DNA from: Sweltsa coloradensis
Lineage: Eukaryota > Arthropoda > Insecta > Plecoptera > Chloroperlidae
DNA: 64,000 nucleotides
NCBI GenBank assembly: GCA_024449915.1
Contig: JAMZAV010010663.1
Span: forward strand, 20,001-84,000
Reading direction: 5' to 3'
The translations under genes and the position numbers were made by a program. Positions 20,741 to 32,942 of the stretch are shown here, one piece after another. The stretch's first letter is position 1, and each line of letters opens with the position of its first letter. The notes beneath the pieces were generated by a model. It worked only from the letters and a program-made list of their open reading frames with translations, was not told where the DNA came from and searched no databases.

Positions 20741-22944
20741 ATATCGCACAACATCACCGATTAACAAGTTGTTAATGGTTCATATTTATAGCCGAACACC
20801 CAGCAGAGTGAAGAATAAATTGATAATGATTTCACAAATGCTGACCACCAAAATTTGTGGAAGGAATTGATGAAATTTATTTCACGGTTTGTGTGGGACC
20901 AAGGAAGCCCGTTTGCCAATGGAAGACGTAAGAAAAAGATGATACTGACTTTAATATTATAGGCCTAGATGGCTATTGAGACGCGTGCCAATATTCCAAC
21001 GACTTTGTAATTGATGCAAGCTGACAAAATAAACCATATACCACTTTCACTAACAATACATCCAAGCCCAGTGTAAAACAGTAAGATTGGTTACTTATCA
21101 GTTTACCTCGTTTTACTATTGGCATCGCAGCTAAACTACAAACATAATACTGGTACCATTTAAATGTAGGCATCACGTATAGGCCCTCTCTAGTTCTAAA
21201 CTAGTGCCATGCCTATACTGCGCAGCTGATTATATACATACCTATGATACTAAGCCTGAACCTAAAACTACTTTAAAGTTTTGCATCCCAATCTAGGTAG
21301 ATAAATCCTAGACTTATTTAAGCGCAACTATGTAGGCCTAGTGTATTATAATGAGGTAAAATAGGCCTACAAAATACAAGACATTCGGACTGGCTAGCCC
21401 TGATGCCTTTTGCCCCTAAAGTTAGTACACAAAGCTTGCCACGAGCATTGTTTTAAAAGTGTTGGAAAGGCATCCTTTATTTGCAGTTTTTGGATATCAC
21501 GTTTACATAGGTAGTTAATTTCATTTTATAACAAATGCATATTACATTGTCAGTAATTTTACAAACAACACATACAAACATTTACCTAAATATACAAAGA
21601 TACAGATGTCATACAAACAAAACAATTTACTCTTTGACTAGCCTAATACATTAATTAATTGTTTTGTTGTTTTGCACATTAGTGCAAGTCATCATTAATA
21701 AAAAGTATACATGTAGGCTTACCGCCTACATAATAATAGCCTTACCGGGAACAATAACTTGAAAACCATCTTTAGTTGAATTAAAATAATTAAATTAAAT
21801 TAGGGCTAGGCCTATATATAATAAAAAGTATTTTTATACCTTGTTCAAAAGACACATATAGTATAATGACGTGGGGGGGGGGAGGTAAACTAAGCTCAAT
21901 CGGGAGGTGAGGTAAACTAAGCTCAATCGGGAGGTGTCACCGATTTCAATCATCAATATTTAGTTTTAGTATTTTATTTTAACATTATTGATTGTTCCCA
22001 ATTCTCCATAGCCTACTAATATCATATAGGTAGTAAGTAGGTTTTATTTCCAGACACATCATAAATTCTTTACGATGACCCCTAACTTTATATTGTCTGG
22101 GATACTTACTCCCAATCCCAAACAAATAAACTTTTTTATTGTGGTTTGGAAAAGGTGCAATTGCTATCAAGCAGGATGCAAATGGGAGATACTCAACCAC
22201 AATTATTTATTCTACCCTAATAATAATTAATGGAATAGTTAACCAATTTTGCTTTAGTTTGTACATATCACAACAATTTTAATGTAGGTCTAATGTTGGC
22301 TGTTAATAAAATTTGAATGCCTCGTAGGCATATACAAGAGAATGCGAATGAAACGAGAGAACCAGTATTTTGTCTAATTTTTCTTATGGACCGAGATTTG
22401 TTTCAATTTAAGGCAGTACATAAAGAAGTATATAGGACAAAAACAAGACCTAAGGGACACATAAGACAAACAAATAATAATATAATGAATTAAAATAAGA
22501 CTTAGGTCTAAATAGTAATCTAAAAAAATAATAATATAATAAAGAAGACCTACACAAAGAATGGACCTAGCCATTACATTACATATTATCATACTCATGC
22601 ATTAGTTTAAAAATTTCCCATTAATTAATTTCAGTCCTTTGTAGGGACCATTAAGTCGTTGCCAAGGAGAAAAGGGCCGAATTATAAAACGTGTTAACCA
22701 TCTGGAACCGCTGGGCCTGACAAAAGGCACAACAACTAGCAAAAACTTACTCTCAGGTGTTGGATAATTTGGGGCCAACATTTGTTTTGGCGATCCTCAA
22801 GGAGAAAGAAGTGGGATTTCCCGGTATCGGTAAGTTTAAATGAGAAAACATTATGTTTGTAAGTCAATTTTATTAATTAATAATTTGTTTAAAGTACAAA
22901 CAGAGAATATTTTTTGTTAAACATTCTTATATTTTTTGTTCAAT
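20741..22944. other. Left interior of the Harbinger-like element, no gene followed
   Basis: AT-rich. A possible exon lies at about 22660-22836, ending at the donor-like GGTAAGT. At 21883-21936 there are two perfect 27-bp tandem copies starting AGGTAAACTAAGCTC. Confidence 0.4.
21883..21936. repeat. 27-bp unit, two perfect tandem copies
   Basis: AGGTAAACTAAGCTCAATCG is the start of the unit; both copies end GGGAGGTG. A run of ten G precedes them. Confidence 0.9.
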
Positions 22945-22945
22945 A

Positions 22946-23680
22946 GACTGTAGACCTACCTGAGACAGCTGCTACTAGTATTGGTAATACTAATCCATCA
23001 ACATCCACCATAATAATTGAAATGGTAGATGGTTTAACAAATGGAGTGCCAATAACTGATGGAGATTGCTTCAGCGATCTAAACATCTCCATGAATGATC
23101 AAAAGCCCAACACCATGCCCTCCAGCAGATAGATTTTTTAATTATTTAATGACATTATGTGGTACAGGAGGGTGGTGGCAAGTGAACCGCCCCCGTTATG
23201 GCCCTCCCATTGTATGAGTGCATGCATATGCCCAGTCTCCTGTTAAATAGAATACACTTCTGATTTTAAATTCCCCCCCCCCCCCCCCCCCCCCACACAC
23301 ACACAAAAAAAGAGAGGATAAGGTCATCCATTGAGGAATTTGAAATGGTAACAATATGAAGTTCTACCTCAGACTGAGGTAGAACCTTCCTTTGTTACCA
23401 TTTGTTACAATTTGAAATTGATTATTTAGGGGGTAATGTACTATTAGTTTTAATATTTTTTTACAAATAATTTGTATCAACAGAAAAGAAAATTGAGCTG
23501 GCCAATACTGCTTCTGCAGCTGCAGTATTTGCAGCTAATCAAGAGACTCAAATTCATCAAATAGAAGAGGCCTCAATCTTGCAACGGATGATAGCCGAGG
23601 CACAAGAAAGAACGGCCACTGCTCTCGAGGGAATCTTAAAAGTTCTTATTACCCAGTATAATTCAGAAGACCAAGATTAG
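22946..23680 (+). CDS. Probable accessory (DNA-binding partner) gene of the Harbinger-like element, 3' exons
   Basis: The best exon is 23484-23680, after the acceptor ATCAACAG. It encodes 65 residues with IELANTASAAAVFAANQE, QIHQIEEAS and TATALEGILKVL before TAG: a hydrophobic helical end like that of the Myb/SANT-type proteins that accompany Harbinger transposases. An upstream open stretch after TTCAATAG (from about 22947 to a stop near 23131) is rich in T, S and N. No donor joining the two was found, and the DNA-binding domain itself was not seen. Its position opposite and convergent to the transposase fits the known two-gene layout; in that family the protein brings the transposase to the ends. 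Confidence 0.4.
23273..23304. repeat. Poly-C tract (22 C) and (AC)n
   Basis: C22 at 23273-23294 followed by a short AC repeat. Confidence 0.95.
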
Positions 23681-24798
23681 TGTCAAAATTGGCATTTGTA
23701 ACACAACTGGTAACTTGTAATAATCCGGAAAGAAGTCACATAACCTTCGATGCACATACATTGTTGAAAAATGAACAAGTTTCCATCGATTTAGTTTTAT
23801 AGTATATATTCACGTCATTCATTGTACCTACATACTAATTTCATATTAATAATATAATTGGGCTAGAGTTCCATTGCCATTCATATAAATACTTACGTTA
23901 CTGTACATTAAAAATATGGAACTTAAATGTCTATTCATCTATTTGTGTCTGTGCGACCTACCTAACGTTTTTCAAGGTAAGCTGTCGTCCTTCTATACCT
24001 TTCCCCCACTGAAACATGTGTATTCATGTTCCCAGTCAAAGTATCCTAGCCATTTAGGCCTCTTCTATACCTAAGCGAACTTAAATGTAACGTAGGTAGC
24101 CTACTAAATAAAATATATATAAGCCTAAACCTATTTTATTGAATTTATGCAAATAGCAGCGTCAGAGTTCAGGTACATTTTAAATGTCAAGTTCAAAGTG
24201 GGGTATGGTACTGCAATGCAAGCAATTTTTAAGTTTTTTAAAATACTTAGTGCTCAATAAAGGGGGTGGCAGTGATTACAATGATGGCAGCTACAATCGT
24301 TTTAAAATGTTGGTTATTATTTTTTTTTTAAATTTAGAAAAAACAAAGTGTTTGTAGATTTGTAAAGCTTAAGGTACTATGTAAACAATAATACATTTAC
24401 ATTATATTTAATGTTGGGAAACTATCCTATATACTAGAGCCAATAACTATGTTATAAAAGATATCACGTATTTCATTTATAATGACTACCCATAGGCGTA
24501 ATGACTAATGACTAATGAGTGAACAATTAATAACTTTAAAATCAACATAACCTGAAAATATGTTAATAGGTTAAAAAGCTAACTACTAATTATAAAACAT
24601 TATGCCCATACCCAGAACAAAGATGTAGCGGTTAAAGAATGAAGCTTGTGATCATTTCTACATACAGTATTAGCATTCAATTTGTTAGTAAAATAGGAAT
24701 TATTTTGAGTTAGTAGTGATAAGAGTGGATTATTCTATTCAACCAAAGTAAAGGAAGATGATTGGTGTTAATAGTGTTCGTCTAAGAGGTAAAGTTGT
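23681..24798. other. Convergent intergenic region of the Harbinger-like element
   Basis: AT-rich, no gene or clear repeat seen. It lies between the accessory gene stop and the TIR element. Confidence 0.4.
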
Positions 24799-26232
24799 AG
24801 CTCATTCACTGATTGGCAAACCAGGCAGTTTTTCAGAAAAAACGGCCCTGAATAGTTCCGAAATTGGTAGGGTTGTTACGATTTTCCTCGGTGGGTTTTG
24901 CGGTGCCCAATAAAACCCACTTAAACAACCATAAAGAAAAACACTTAAAACAGGGCTGTATTTTTTAGCGAATATTCTCGAATTCTCCTAAATGAGAGAT
25001 GACAATAACAATTAGGGTATGTTAACATTTAACACAGTCCTACTTTTTGATGAAATTGGAATTTAATCACACTCCTTGATCAAACATAGAATTTTTGCTT
25101 CATTTTGATATCTACCTAGACTTAACCTTGGACATACTTTGCTTGGTGTAGGATATATCGGAGGATACATCGGCAGGTTACTTCTAGTGTTTCCCGACTA
25201 ACTAAATCGAGAAATAAACCCTCTCCCATCCATACTCGCATAAGGTAATTAATTTAAAAAAAATTGTGTTTAGAGTCTACCCACTCACTTTTATAACTGA
25301 TTTTCAGTGGGGTACATTAAATCAAAGCCATCAAGCCAACCCTGTAGACCCCGACGCAATCGACGAGTGAGCGTTAACCAACCAAAGATCAATATTTTTA
25401 ATAGAAACTCTAACAATCAGTAATCATGGGCAGTGCGAAAACATCCGTGTAATCAACGCCAGAATCAACAAGGCCGATTCAGAACAACTCTGTATTTATT
25501 ATGTGCTTTGTTGCTTATAGGACGGCTCCAAAGTCACCGTTTACAAACTCCTAAGACAAGAACTGATGGACTTAAGTCAGAGTTGCCACTTTCAAGGATT
25601 TTATCCTTTTCTTAGGATTTTTAGAGTGTCTCAAGGATAACAGGATTTTGGGCAAAATCTTAGGATTTTTCTAACTATACCTTAAAAAATACATTAAATT
25701 AATACATTTTTTTAAATTCAGCCCAAAAAAGCAATGAGAGCAGTAAAAAAAACATCAGGTATAGTAAAAATAAACCATAAGTTACTGCATAGACCTAACA
25801 TTTCCGGCAAGTGGTAGTTCTATGGTGAGTAGACTAAAAGTAAACGTTAAATTATTGGAAGAAAATTCTGATTCTTATACGTTTGTCTGCACGTAATTTT
25901 TGACTAAATTCTCAAAATCAGGGCTGGCATAACATATTTTGGTATGAAAACTGAAAATTTGTAACATTCCTTCGCTGTATAATACGCTAATGCTGATACT
26001 GTTTTCGAAGGATTTCTCAGATATTTTAAGTATCTTTCAGATAAAAAAAATGACTTGAGTGCAACCCTAACTGAGCCAAATCAAGAATAAAACTTCTGGG
26101 TGACTTCTTTGGCGGAGCATGCGTGCACCCAACTGTGTCGACCAGTACCACAGCCACACAACATAAATAAACATAAATAATGTTTGTTTGGTCAGTTCAA
26201 AGGTGCCAGGTTCTTCAATCAGTGAATGAGCT
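24799..26232. mobile_element. 1.4-kb element with inverted ends, inside the Harbinger-like element
   Basis: AGCTCATTCACTGATTG at 24799 reappears as its exact reverse complement ending at 26232. The similarity extends inward with gaps to CCAGGCA/CCTGGCA, giving imperfect inverted ends of about 30 bp. The interior contains a SINE copy but no open gene. No target duplication was recognised. It could be a small non-autonomous DNA transposon, or an inversion-type duplication. Confidence 0.4.
25268..25600 (-). repeat. SINE family S, copy 1
   Basis: Shares AGAGTCTACCCACTCA, GATTTTCAGTGGGG, CAAGCCAACCCTGTAG and ATCGACGAGTGAGCG in the same order with copies at 40.7, 58.0 and 61 kb. The transcript strand is minus, because the tRNA head of fuller copies is on the right. 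This copy has lost the head. Confidence 0.8.
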
Positions 26233-26255
26233 TCAGCACAAGTTATGTTACAACA

Positions 26256-28604
26256 TTAGCCGTCGAAATGCCTTCTCAGCAGCTGGTTCCTAGTACGTTG
26301 ACCAGCTTGGAGATAGCCGTTGCGTTCTCTTGGGTTGGGGGCCTCCGGTAAATCATTTCCGACATCGAATTCCATTTCATCCTCACCTGCTTGTTCGGGA
26401 ATTGGGAGACGTAATCTTGTAGCAATATTGTGCAGGACTAGTATGGCTGAAACGATTTTAGATGCCACTGGTGGTGAGTAGTGCAAGACGCGGTCCTTCC
26501 GTAGACAACGCCATCTCGACTTGATGGCACCATTAACCCGCTCTATTACATTTCGCGTCCGAATGTGAGCACGGTTAAACCTCTCACCGGCAGTCCCTGG
26601 CAGAGGGTTGTTTATAGGTGTCATCATCCATGGTTCCAATAAGTAGCCGCTATCACCTAAAATAAGGAAAGAATAAACAAACAATAAATTGCGCAAATTG
26701 TTATTGCTTCAAGGTTAGACCTATAAATTAGTACCGGTAAGTCTATTGTTGATATTAACTGATACTTGATGAAAAACAATTAAATATCAAAATATAGGCC
26801 AGATTTCCTAATAAAATATGTACCGGTATACTAAATTTAAAATTTTACTGTGGCTATATAATACTATACAAATATAGTTTAGATTTTACACTGCAAGCAA
26901 TAAAAAATAATTGATATGATAATAATGGTGATGAAGCTTCCTGTAGGCTAATATGTAATAACGTATAGTTTATCGCTTCCGGCAGGTCTACACATAATTA
27001 CACGTCACAAAAGGGGAATTTCCTCCATTGATCTTGGGCATACAATTAATTGAAAAATCCTAATTCCAGTTCCAAGCAGGTAAGGTAAATTAAATTTAAA
27101 AAAAAAATGTAATTTTTTTTAAACAATTAAATGTAAATTGAATGCTTCAATAATTATGGTATTTAAAAATTAATATGGTTGTGCAATCATAAAATGGTTA
27201 AAGGTTTGTGCAGATACAAAAGTGCATAGTAGTACATAGTCTGCTTTTAATTCAACCTCTTCTTCAAATTGGGTAAATAATATAATCTTGGAAGTCTTCA
27301 ATGTTAAATGACTTGCAAACTCTAATATCAAATACATAATAATTTATAACATTTTTTTTACCAATTAGCCACGAAGACTGCAATTGTCCAGTTTCGTGTT
27401 GGTGAATAAGTCCAGCCCTCAAGTTGGACTGACGCCAAATGAAAGCGTCGTGGTTGCGTCCGGCAAAATTGGTGACCGCATTTGTAATGACCATATCTGC
27501 GTCACAGACCTAATCAATCAAATATGTAAAATCAGTATTAACAATAAAGAGTCCTACATATGTCTACTGAATTAAAATTGTATTTTTAAACCTTTTTTAA
27601 ATAACATAACATTGTCAAAAAAAATTATTAACAAATAATTTGAAATTGTAAACCTATTTTACCAAACTTGACAACTTTTAAATAATAAAGTTCTAAGCTT
27701 ATGAATTGAATTTACTTATTCCTACTTTATTTTTTGTTCTTACTGTGGAATCTAAACAAGCACATATACCTATATTGTGGTACTAGTATAGAGATAAATT
27801 TTAAAAGTACCTCCACCGGGGATTGAACCCGGGATCTTTGCTGTCCGGGCCATGCTCTTACCAACGAGCTATGAAAACACAAGATTAAATTCTGAATATT
27901 CTTTGGTTTGTTTGATGTTATATTACAATATATTTTACTATTATTATTATTATTATTATTATTATCTGGCTATGATCCCGGTCATAATGTACTTTGATAT
28001 TATTATTATGTTGTTACAACATTAGTGTCTATCGACATAAAACCTATCTTCATAATAGAAATGTAGGCAAATAAAAATGCATAAAATGTTCCGTAAGTTG
28101 AGTAGGAGGTCGAAAGTGTATGTTATCACCAAAGGATGCTGGTTCGAATCCCGCATAAGGCATGTGGTTTTGTAAATTTCGGTCACCCACATCGTTTCAA
28201 ATATAGCAATGTTGAAGTAATAGGTATAGACGTTAAGCTAGAAATATATCATCTTCTTGGTTAAGATTGTACAGGCGCAAGGACTGGTACAAAGGATTTA
28301 TGCCTGACTACTAATTTAACTACCAAGCCCAGCCTACTAGTAAATATACAATTATTGTTCACTCTTGTTATATATTTACAACAGTAAACTATTTAAGTAG
28401 ATAATTAAACAAAAGTTTTGAGCATTACAAGGAATATGGAATTGAAGGGAATGTACCAATTGGATATTTAAGGAATGGACACCATGTCTATTGACGTAGT
28501 TGTGTTCGGGATATATCGGATGGTCTCTAGGAGGCGGAACAATATAGACGTGAGTACCGTCGACACAACCCAGTACTCCTGGCAAGCCATATTTTTCTCT
28601 GAAT
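26256..28604 (-). CDS. HARBI1-like DDE transposase, three C-terminal exons
   Basis: Exons 28604-28457, 27509-27362 and 26656-26256 have GT/AG junctions that keep one frame. Acceptors are TTACAG, ATTAG and TTTTAG; donors are TTG|GTACAT and ATTG|GTAAAA. Exon 1 has GVLGCVDGTHVYI (first catalytic Asp, codon 28559-28561), exon 2 has GRNHDAFIWRQS (second Asp, 27447-27449), and exon 3 opens with GDSGYLLEPW and has RNVIERVNGAIKSRW (catalytic Glu, 26541-26543) and ILVLHNIA. All three acidic residues remain. The enzyme cuts and joins transposon ends in the nucleus. These exons give about 232 residues; the N-terminal 100 or so must lie further right and are not resolved. One candidate is an open stretch ending at a strong GTAAGT donor near 31966. 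Confidence 0.75.
27808..27880 (-). repeat. tRNA-like SINE head in a transposase intron
   Basis: The minus strand has an A-box-like TAGCTCGTTGGTAAGAGC and a perfect T-arm CCGGGTTCAATCCCCGG. The acceptor strands pair only through G-T wobbles and the anticodon stem is not formed. It is a decayed tRNA-derived repeat. The segment at 35985 on the same strand has a similar anticodon region. Confidence 0.6.
27938..27964. repeat. (TTA)n microsatellite
   Basis: Nine TTA repeats in the transposase intron. Confidence 0.9.
28093..28165 (+). repeat. tRNA-like fragment
   Basis: A good B box (GGTTCGAATCC at 28141-28151) with only a weak A-box-like sequence upstream. Probably the head of another SINE. Confidence 0.4.
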
Positions 28605-29206
28605 CTGTAACATAGAACATAAATTAGGCTACAGTCAAACACTTGTCTGAGTGCAAAGGGAATTGGCAAGTAGAAAGTAGCTGAAGTAGACCTATCATAA
28701 TTCATTTTTTCCCACATATTACCTGTGATATTAAATTCTAACAGTATCATTGTACTCAATAAAACATTACTTCCTCCACAAGGGATTAAACCTGACAGGA
28801 ATAGCCTACAGATCGGTAACCTATCTACAATTAATGTCAAGGAGGTAAAACATGTTAGACTATTATTACATGTAGCCCTAGTAAACACTTTAAAAATTAC
28901 CTACGTTTATGTTGTCTAGGTACGGTAGTTAACCTACTTCATTGAAAATACCTAGTGTTTTAGCTAAATAAAGGAAATTAAAAATTATAATTATTGTTCT
29001 GAAATATATTTTTTACCTCCTACAGGTAGGCTACCTACCTAACTACTTGCTGGTCCTCTTGTTTATCAATATTGGATATTTCAATGCTAACATACCACTA
29101 GGCTTACCTACCGGTACATAGAGCTGCTATGAATGTAATAATTAGCCTAATGAAAACTTTATTTCCACACAAGAATAAAAATGTACTAGCAATGTAGCTC
29201 TACATA

Positions 29207-30003
29207 CAGAGATGGACAAAATGCTCAAAACACAGTATTTTCAAATACAAAATAGGCCTACAAACAAATACATTGATAAATTTGTATTTGAAATACAAAA
29301 ATACACAAGTATTTTGAAATATACAATACATACAATGTTAAATCAGTGAATTAATAAAATAGCATTGCAACATAATTTATTTTAGATTGTAGACCTACTA
29401 TATAATTATTTTTTGGATTACATAATACTATGTGGATGATTATTATCACTTATCAGATGTAGCCAGAGGTCTAACAATTATTTTCAAACATATCGTTGTT
29501 TAAGTATGCCTAGGCTACATAGGCCTATAATATTATGGGATGGTAATGGCAACTTTACAGGACCCTTAATGTTATAAATCCTTCCTGAACAATGTTGCAA
29601 AGTTTCAAATTGTTTGGATGAAAACGTTAGATAAAAAAATAATCCAGAATACAAATTACATTTGCAGGATTTGCTGAATTAGGCCTGGCAATAATTGTTT
29701 ATTTTTTTTAAATGGACATTTAGGCCTAACATTTATCAAGAAGTGTTAATTATTGTTGAAATGTACTGTAGTGAGGCGTAGGCCTAAGTCTCTTTATTCG
29801 CATGCATGACTTACAATGTTAGGCCTACGGTACCGTATTTTAGTATTGTAAATACAAAAAAAAATTTAATTTGAGTAGTCTTTTGGAAATACAAGAACTA
29901 CAAATTACTTTTCAACACAGGAAGCCTATTTGAAACACAAAAGTATTTCAAATACAATATGTAAAGGCCCTAGGCCTACTATTTGTTAATACTGCCCACT
30001 CTA
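29207..30003. mobile_element. hAT-like non-autonomous element
   Basis: The left end CAGAGATGGACA and the inverted right end TAGAGTGGGCAG resemble hAT termini (C/TAGNGNTGGGCA). The 8 bp flanks are TCTACATA and CCTACATG, 6 of 8 identical. Subterminal regions are rich in AAATAC/GTATTT motifs on both sides. At 797 bp with no gene it is non-autonomous. Confidence 0.5.
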
Positions 30004-30669
30004 CCTACATGGCCTATGTCTACTTATGGGTTTTGTACGTATGTAACTGTAGGCTTCGAGCCTCCTGTAGGATAGTTGACTGGAGCCTATTAAAATAAAT
30101 TTACTAAGCATGGATAGGTAGGCCTACCCTATTTTTTCAAAAGAAATTGTGAGAGAGTAGTTTTTTAAAAATAGGCCTACATAGCCTACCGGTAGAGGCT
30201 AAGCTAAACCAAAAAACCGTTCATTATCAACTTATATCTAAAATCAAACCACACAACCAACGCTGGGCCTTTACCACCGCTTGTTCAATCGGAGTTGTAG
30301 GAATCTAATAGAGTCCCGTAGCAGGAGCTCGCAGATGGCTGTTGTGACCTGGGAATCGCCCCGCTCACATACCGCTGGCGACATTCATGGAATCTGATTG
30401 GGCAATTGGGGGAAGCTTTCTGGTAGCTACCAAGTGGCAAAGAAAGAGAGAAGTAAGCCATACTGTAATTGAGAGGAGGGTACAATAATTTAGTTGTAGT
30501 TATTATTACATATGGGTTTTTAAGGTTCATAAGTGGTCACCTGGTTTTTAGGCTACTCCATAGTCTAGATCTATTTTTATGATCAACTACATAGGTACAT
30601 GTTAACTGTCCTTTCAAAAAGCTGAGTAGAGTCCTACATGTAGTAGGCCTACGGATAGCCTATGTTGTA

Positions 30670-30691
30670 GGGGGGCGTGGGGGGGGGGGGT

Positions 30692-30738
<47 letters not shown>

Positions 30739-30762
30739 GGGGGGTGGGGGGGGGGGGGGGGG
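30670..30762. repeat. 93-bp G tract
   Basis: Almost pure G with a few C, T and A interruptions. The plus strand can form G-quadruplexes. Its exact length is likely to be unreliable. Confidence 0.95.
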
Positions 30763-31119
30763 AGAAAAACCACCAAGCCTTATGTTCTGCTGCGGTCAAG
30801 TCGCCAAATGGTGATAATTAATTAAAGACCTGCCTAGCCTCCGAGCTGATCCTGCTGATCTATAGATTTAGTGTTCAGTGTCCAAGAATTTTAATAGTAG
30901 GTCTGAGGCAGGCCTGCCTATCTAGGCTATAGTGTCAGGGAGCTATATAGTAAGAGCAATATTAAAACTACTCCTTACTGCCCGACATAACCTCGAACTT
31001 GGCATATCAAAGGATGAACCGTTGATCAGTGCAATATATCGTAGACCAACGCCAAGGTTTATGCGTCCAAGAGCACGCTACCTGCTCTACCAGCGCTCAT
31101 GCTGGTACACAGCCTATGG

Positions 31120-31730
31120 GCCCTAGGACACGGCAAAATTTAAACGTTAACAATGCAAGGGCTAGCCTAGCCCTAGTGAACTGTGCTGAGGTCCCCTACC
31201 GATACAGTTGTGTAGGCCTCTATCTAGCATCTAGTGGGCATAGGCCTACTAGGTAGGGACCCAGCATGTAACGTGGCCTAGACCCTAGTGCTTTGGGTTT
31301 AGATCTAGTATGGCCGCCTAAGGCATAGACCCAATTCTAGTGACCTAAAGAGCTGAGTGATGCCTATGGCTTTAGGGCCTTACGTGTATGTGTTAGTGGT
31401 AAGGCCTACCAATAGGCCTATCAATGACCTTAACACTTGTGTCCTAGCCTAGGCTAGACCTAGGCTAGTCGTGTCCTTGCCCCTAGGCAAAATCCTAAGT
31501 CCCTAGCCTACGTCAAAGAAGTACCTAGGCCCCTAGGCTATGCCTTGGCCCTAGCGACTATTAATTTACGTTTTGCCCTAGGCCTAGCAGTGACATAGTA
31601 GGCCTAGGCTAGGCTTCTAGCTACAAACATCTCGCCCTCAGGCGCTGTTTGTGGGATAGGCCTAGTCCTAGCATGAAATAGACCTAGGGCTAGCTAGCTA
31701 GTAGGCCTAGGCCCTTACATTAAGAAGAAC
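31120..31730. repeat. Cluster of CCTAGG/GGCCTA palindromes
   Basis: Dense overlapping CCTAGG, GCCTAGGC, GGCCTA and CTAG words on both strands, the highest density in the window. No gene seen. Confidence 0.6.
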
Positions 31731-31965
31731 CCGTCTTATAATTGGAATACTCCATCTGCCTGATCGTATAAAATAGGTTTCTGTTAACCGAGAGAAAGAG
31801 CAAAACAGACAGATACGAATGCACAGATTTTTAGGTTAGATTGCTGAGCCCATGACCGTCCCGCCGGCCCTAGTTCAGGGGCACCACATATCAACAAAGC
31901 ATAGATTTATTGTTGGCGCGCAAGTTGAATGCACGGCTAGCCTATGCCTAAGCTAAATTATTTTA

Positions 31966-32250
31966 TACTTACCTAACTTTACAGAGAAATCGGAATCTTC
32001 TGCGTTGAGGGCGGCATTCCGGGACACGAAGCTCTTCAACAAGGAGACACAACCATAACCTCGGTAAATCTAAAGAGGATGTGAAGTTCTCTCTCCAACC
32101 TCCATTGCTGCAACTTCCGGTTTTTCTATAATTCGCACAGCGTCCGGCTGCGTTCAATGCTTATTTTACCCTAGTCTACTGCGTAGTGGACTCATTTACG
32201 CGAAGTGAAGTGACTATCAGGCGACCAAAGCTCCGATTGGCTAGCAGGCT
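31966..32250 (-). promoter_or_regulatory. Possible promoter and first exon of the transposase gene
   Basis: On the minus strand a CCAAT-type box (AGCCAATCGGAG, near 32235) is followed by an open stretch whose end EELRVPECRPQRRRFRF runs to a strong donor (GTAAGTATAA) at about 31972. The position at the right end of the transposon, and the left-end counterpart at 20.6 kb, fit transcription inward from both ends. No convincing start codon was found. Confidence 0.3.
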
Positions 32251-32924
32251 AGCAGATAGCAGACGAGCAGCGAAAGTGGTCACACTAAGCCTACTAGCGT
32301 CCTACAAAATGCGTCAGTTATTTTCGGCAGCCACAGACTTACAACTAGAGCTACTTATGGAGTTAAATGTAATGAATTGATGATAGTTACTATATAAATT
32401 GAATTAATCAGCAATAACAAATACTTACATCCAGTCCACGCGTCTTTCTATGTTTCAGGTAAGAAGTGGGGTTAGGGTTGTTTCTTTGTTTATGTTATTG
32501 TTAGGGTTAGGAGCTGTGAGTAGCCATAGTAGCTAGGCTTCAAAGTGTATGCCCAAGGTTAAGTAGTACAGTTAGCAGGGCTAGTGGTAGTCGGTATTGG
32601 CTAGCAGGTCCCAATCACATTGGAACGCAGCCTAACAACTCTTCTTTCGTTACCCTCTAGTCCATCAATAATTAAAAATGCTCCAAGCGCATCCATGGTA
32701 ACTAATTTATGTAATTGAATTGGGAGTAAAGTGTCATAAAAATGGCGGCAATTATCCTGTTACTTTCGTCTGTCTTAAAGCTTCCGACCGTCTTCCGAAA
32801 TCAAAATACCATACCGAATCGGAAACGTATTTGAAAGTAAATGTCGGAAATGTGATCTCGTCGCGTCAGTCGAGTCTACCGATTGTCGATAGGGCACGGA
32901 AATCAACCAAACCAGTGGATTTTG
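32251..32924. other. Right subterminal region of the Harbinger-like element
   Basis: No gene recognised. Open frames at 32186-32380 and 32720-32962 have no motif; the second runs into the terminal repeat and is not real. Confidence 0.4.
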
Positions 32925-32942
32925 CGTCTAGTCTCACCCCCC
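32925..32942 (-). repeat. Right terminal inverted repeat of the Harbinger-like element
   Basis: Reverse complement begins GGGGGGTGAGACTAGACG; one mismatch to the left end. Confidence 0.8.

Larger units (their letters stand above)
20373..32942. mobile_element. PIF/Harbinger-like DNA transposon, 12.6 kb
   Basis: The ends are inverted repeats: GGGGGGTGAGACTCGACG at the left and the reverse complement of GGGGGGTGAGACTAGACG at the right (17 of 18). Flanking TCCA is duplicated. Removing the element and one TCCA keeps the interrupted integrase frame open to a TAA, which supports the boundaries. It carries two convergent genes: a probable accessory gene on the plus strand and a HARBI1-like transposase on the minus strand. 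PIF/Harbinger elements usually have this two-gene layout but duplicate 3 bp, so a 4-bp duplication is unusual. It contains a hAT-like element, a 1.4-kb TIR element, a SINE and tRNA-like repeats. Confidence 0.8.

Noticed and set aside
27808..27880. A tRNA gene
   Set aside because: The T-arm is perfect, but the anticodon stem does not pair and the acceptor stem needs several wobble pairs; better explained as a SINE head.
30614..30799. Proline-rich minus-strand frame
   Set aside because: Translation of the G tract; no other support.
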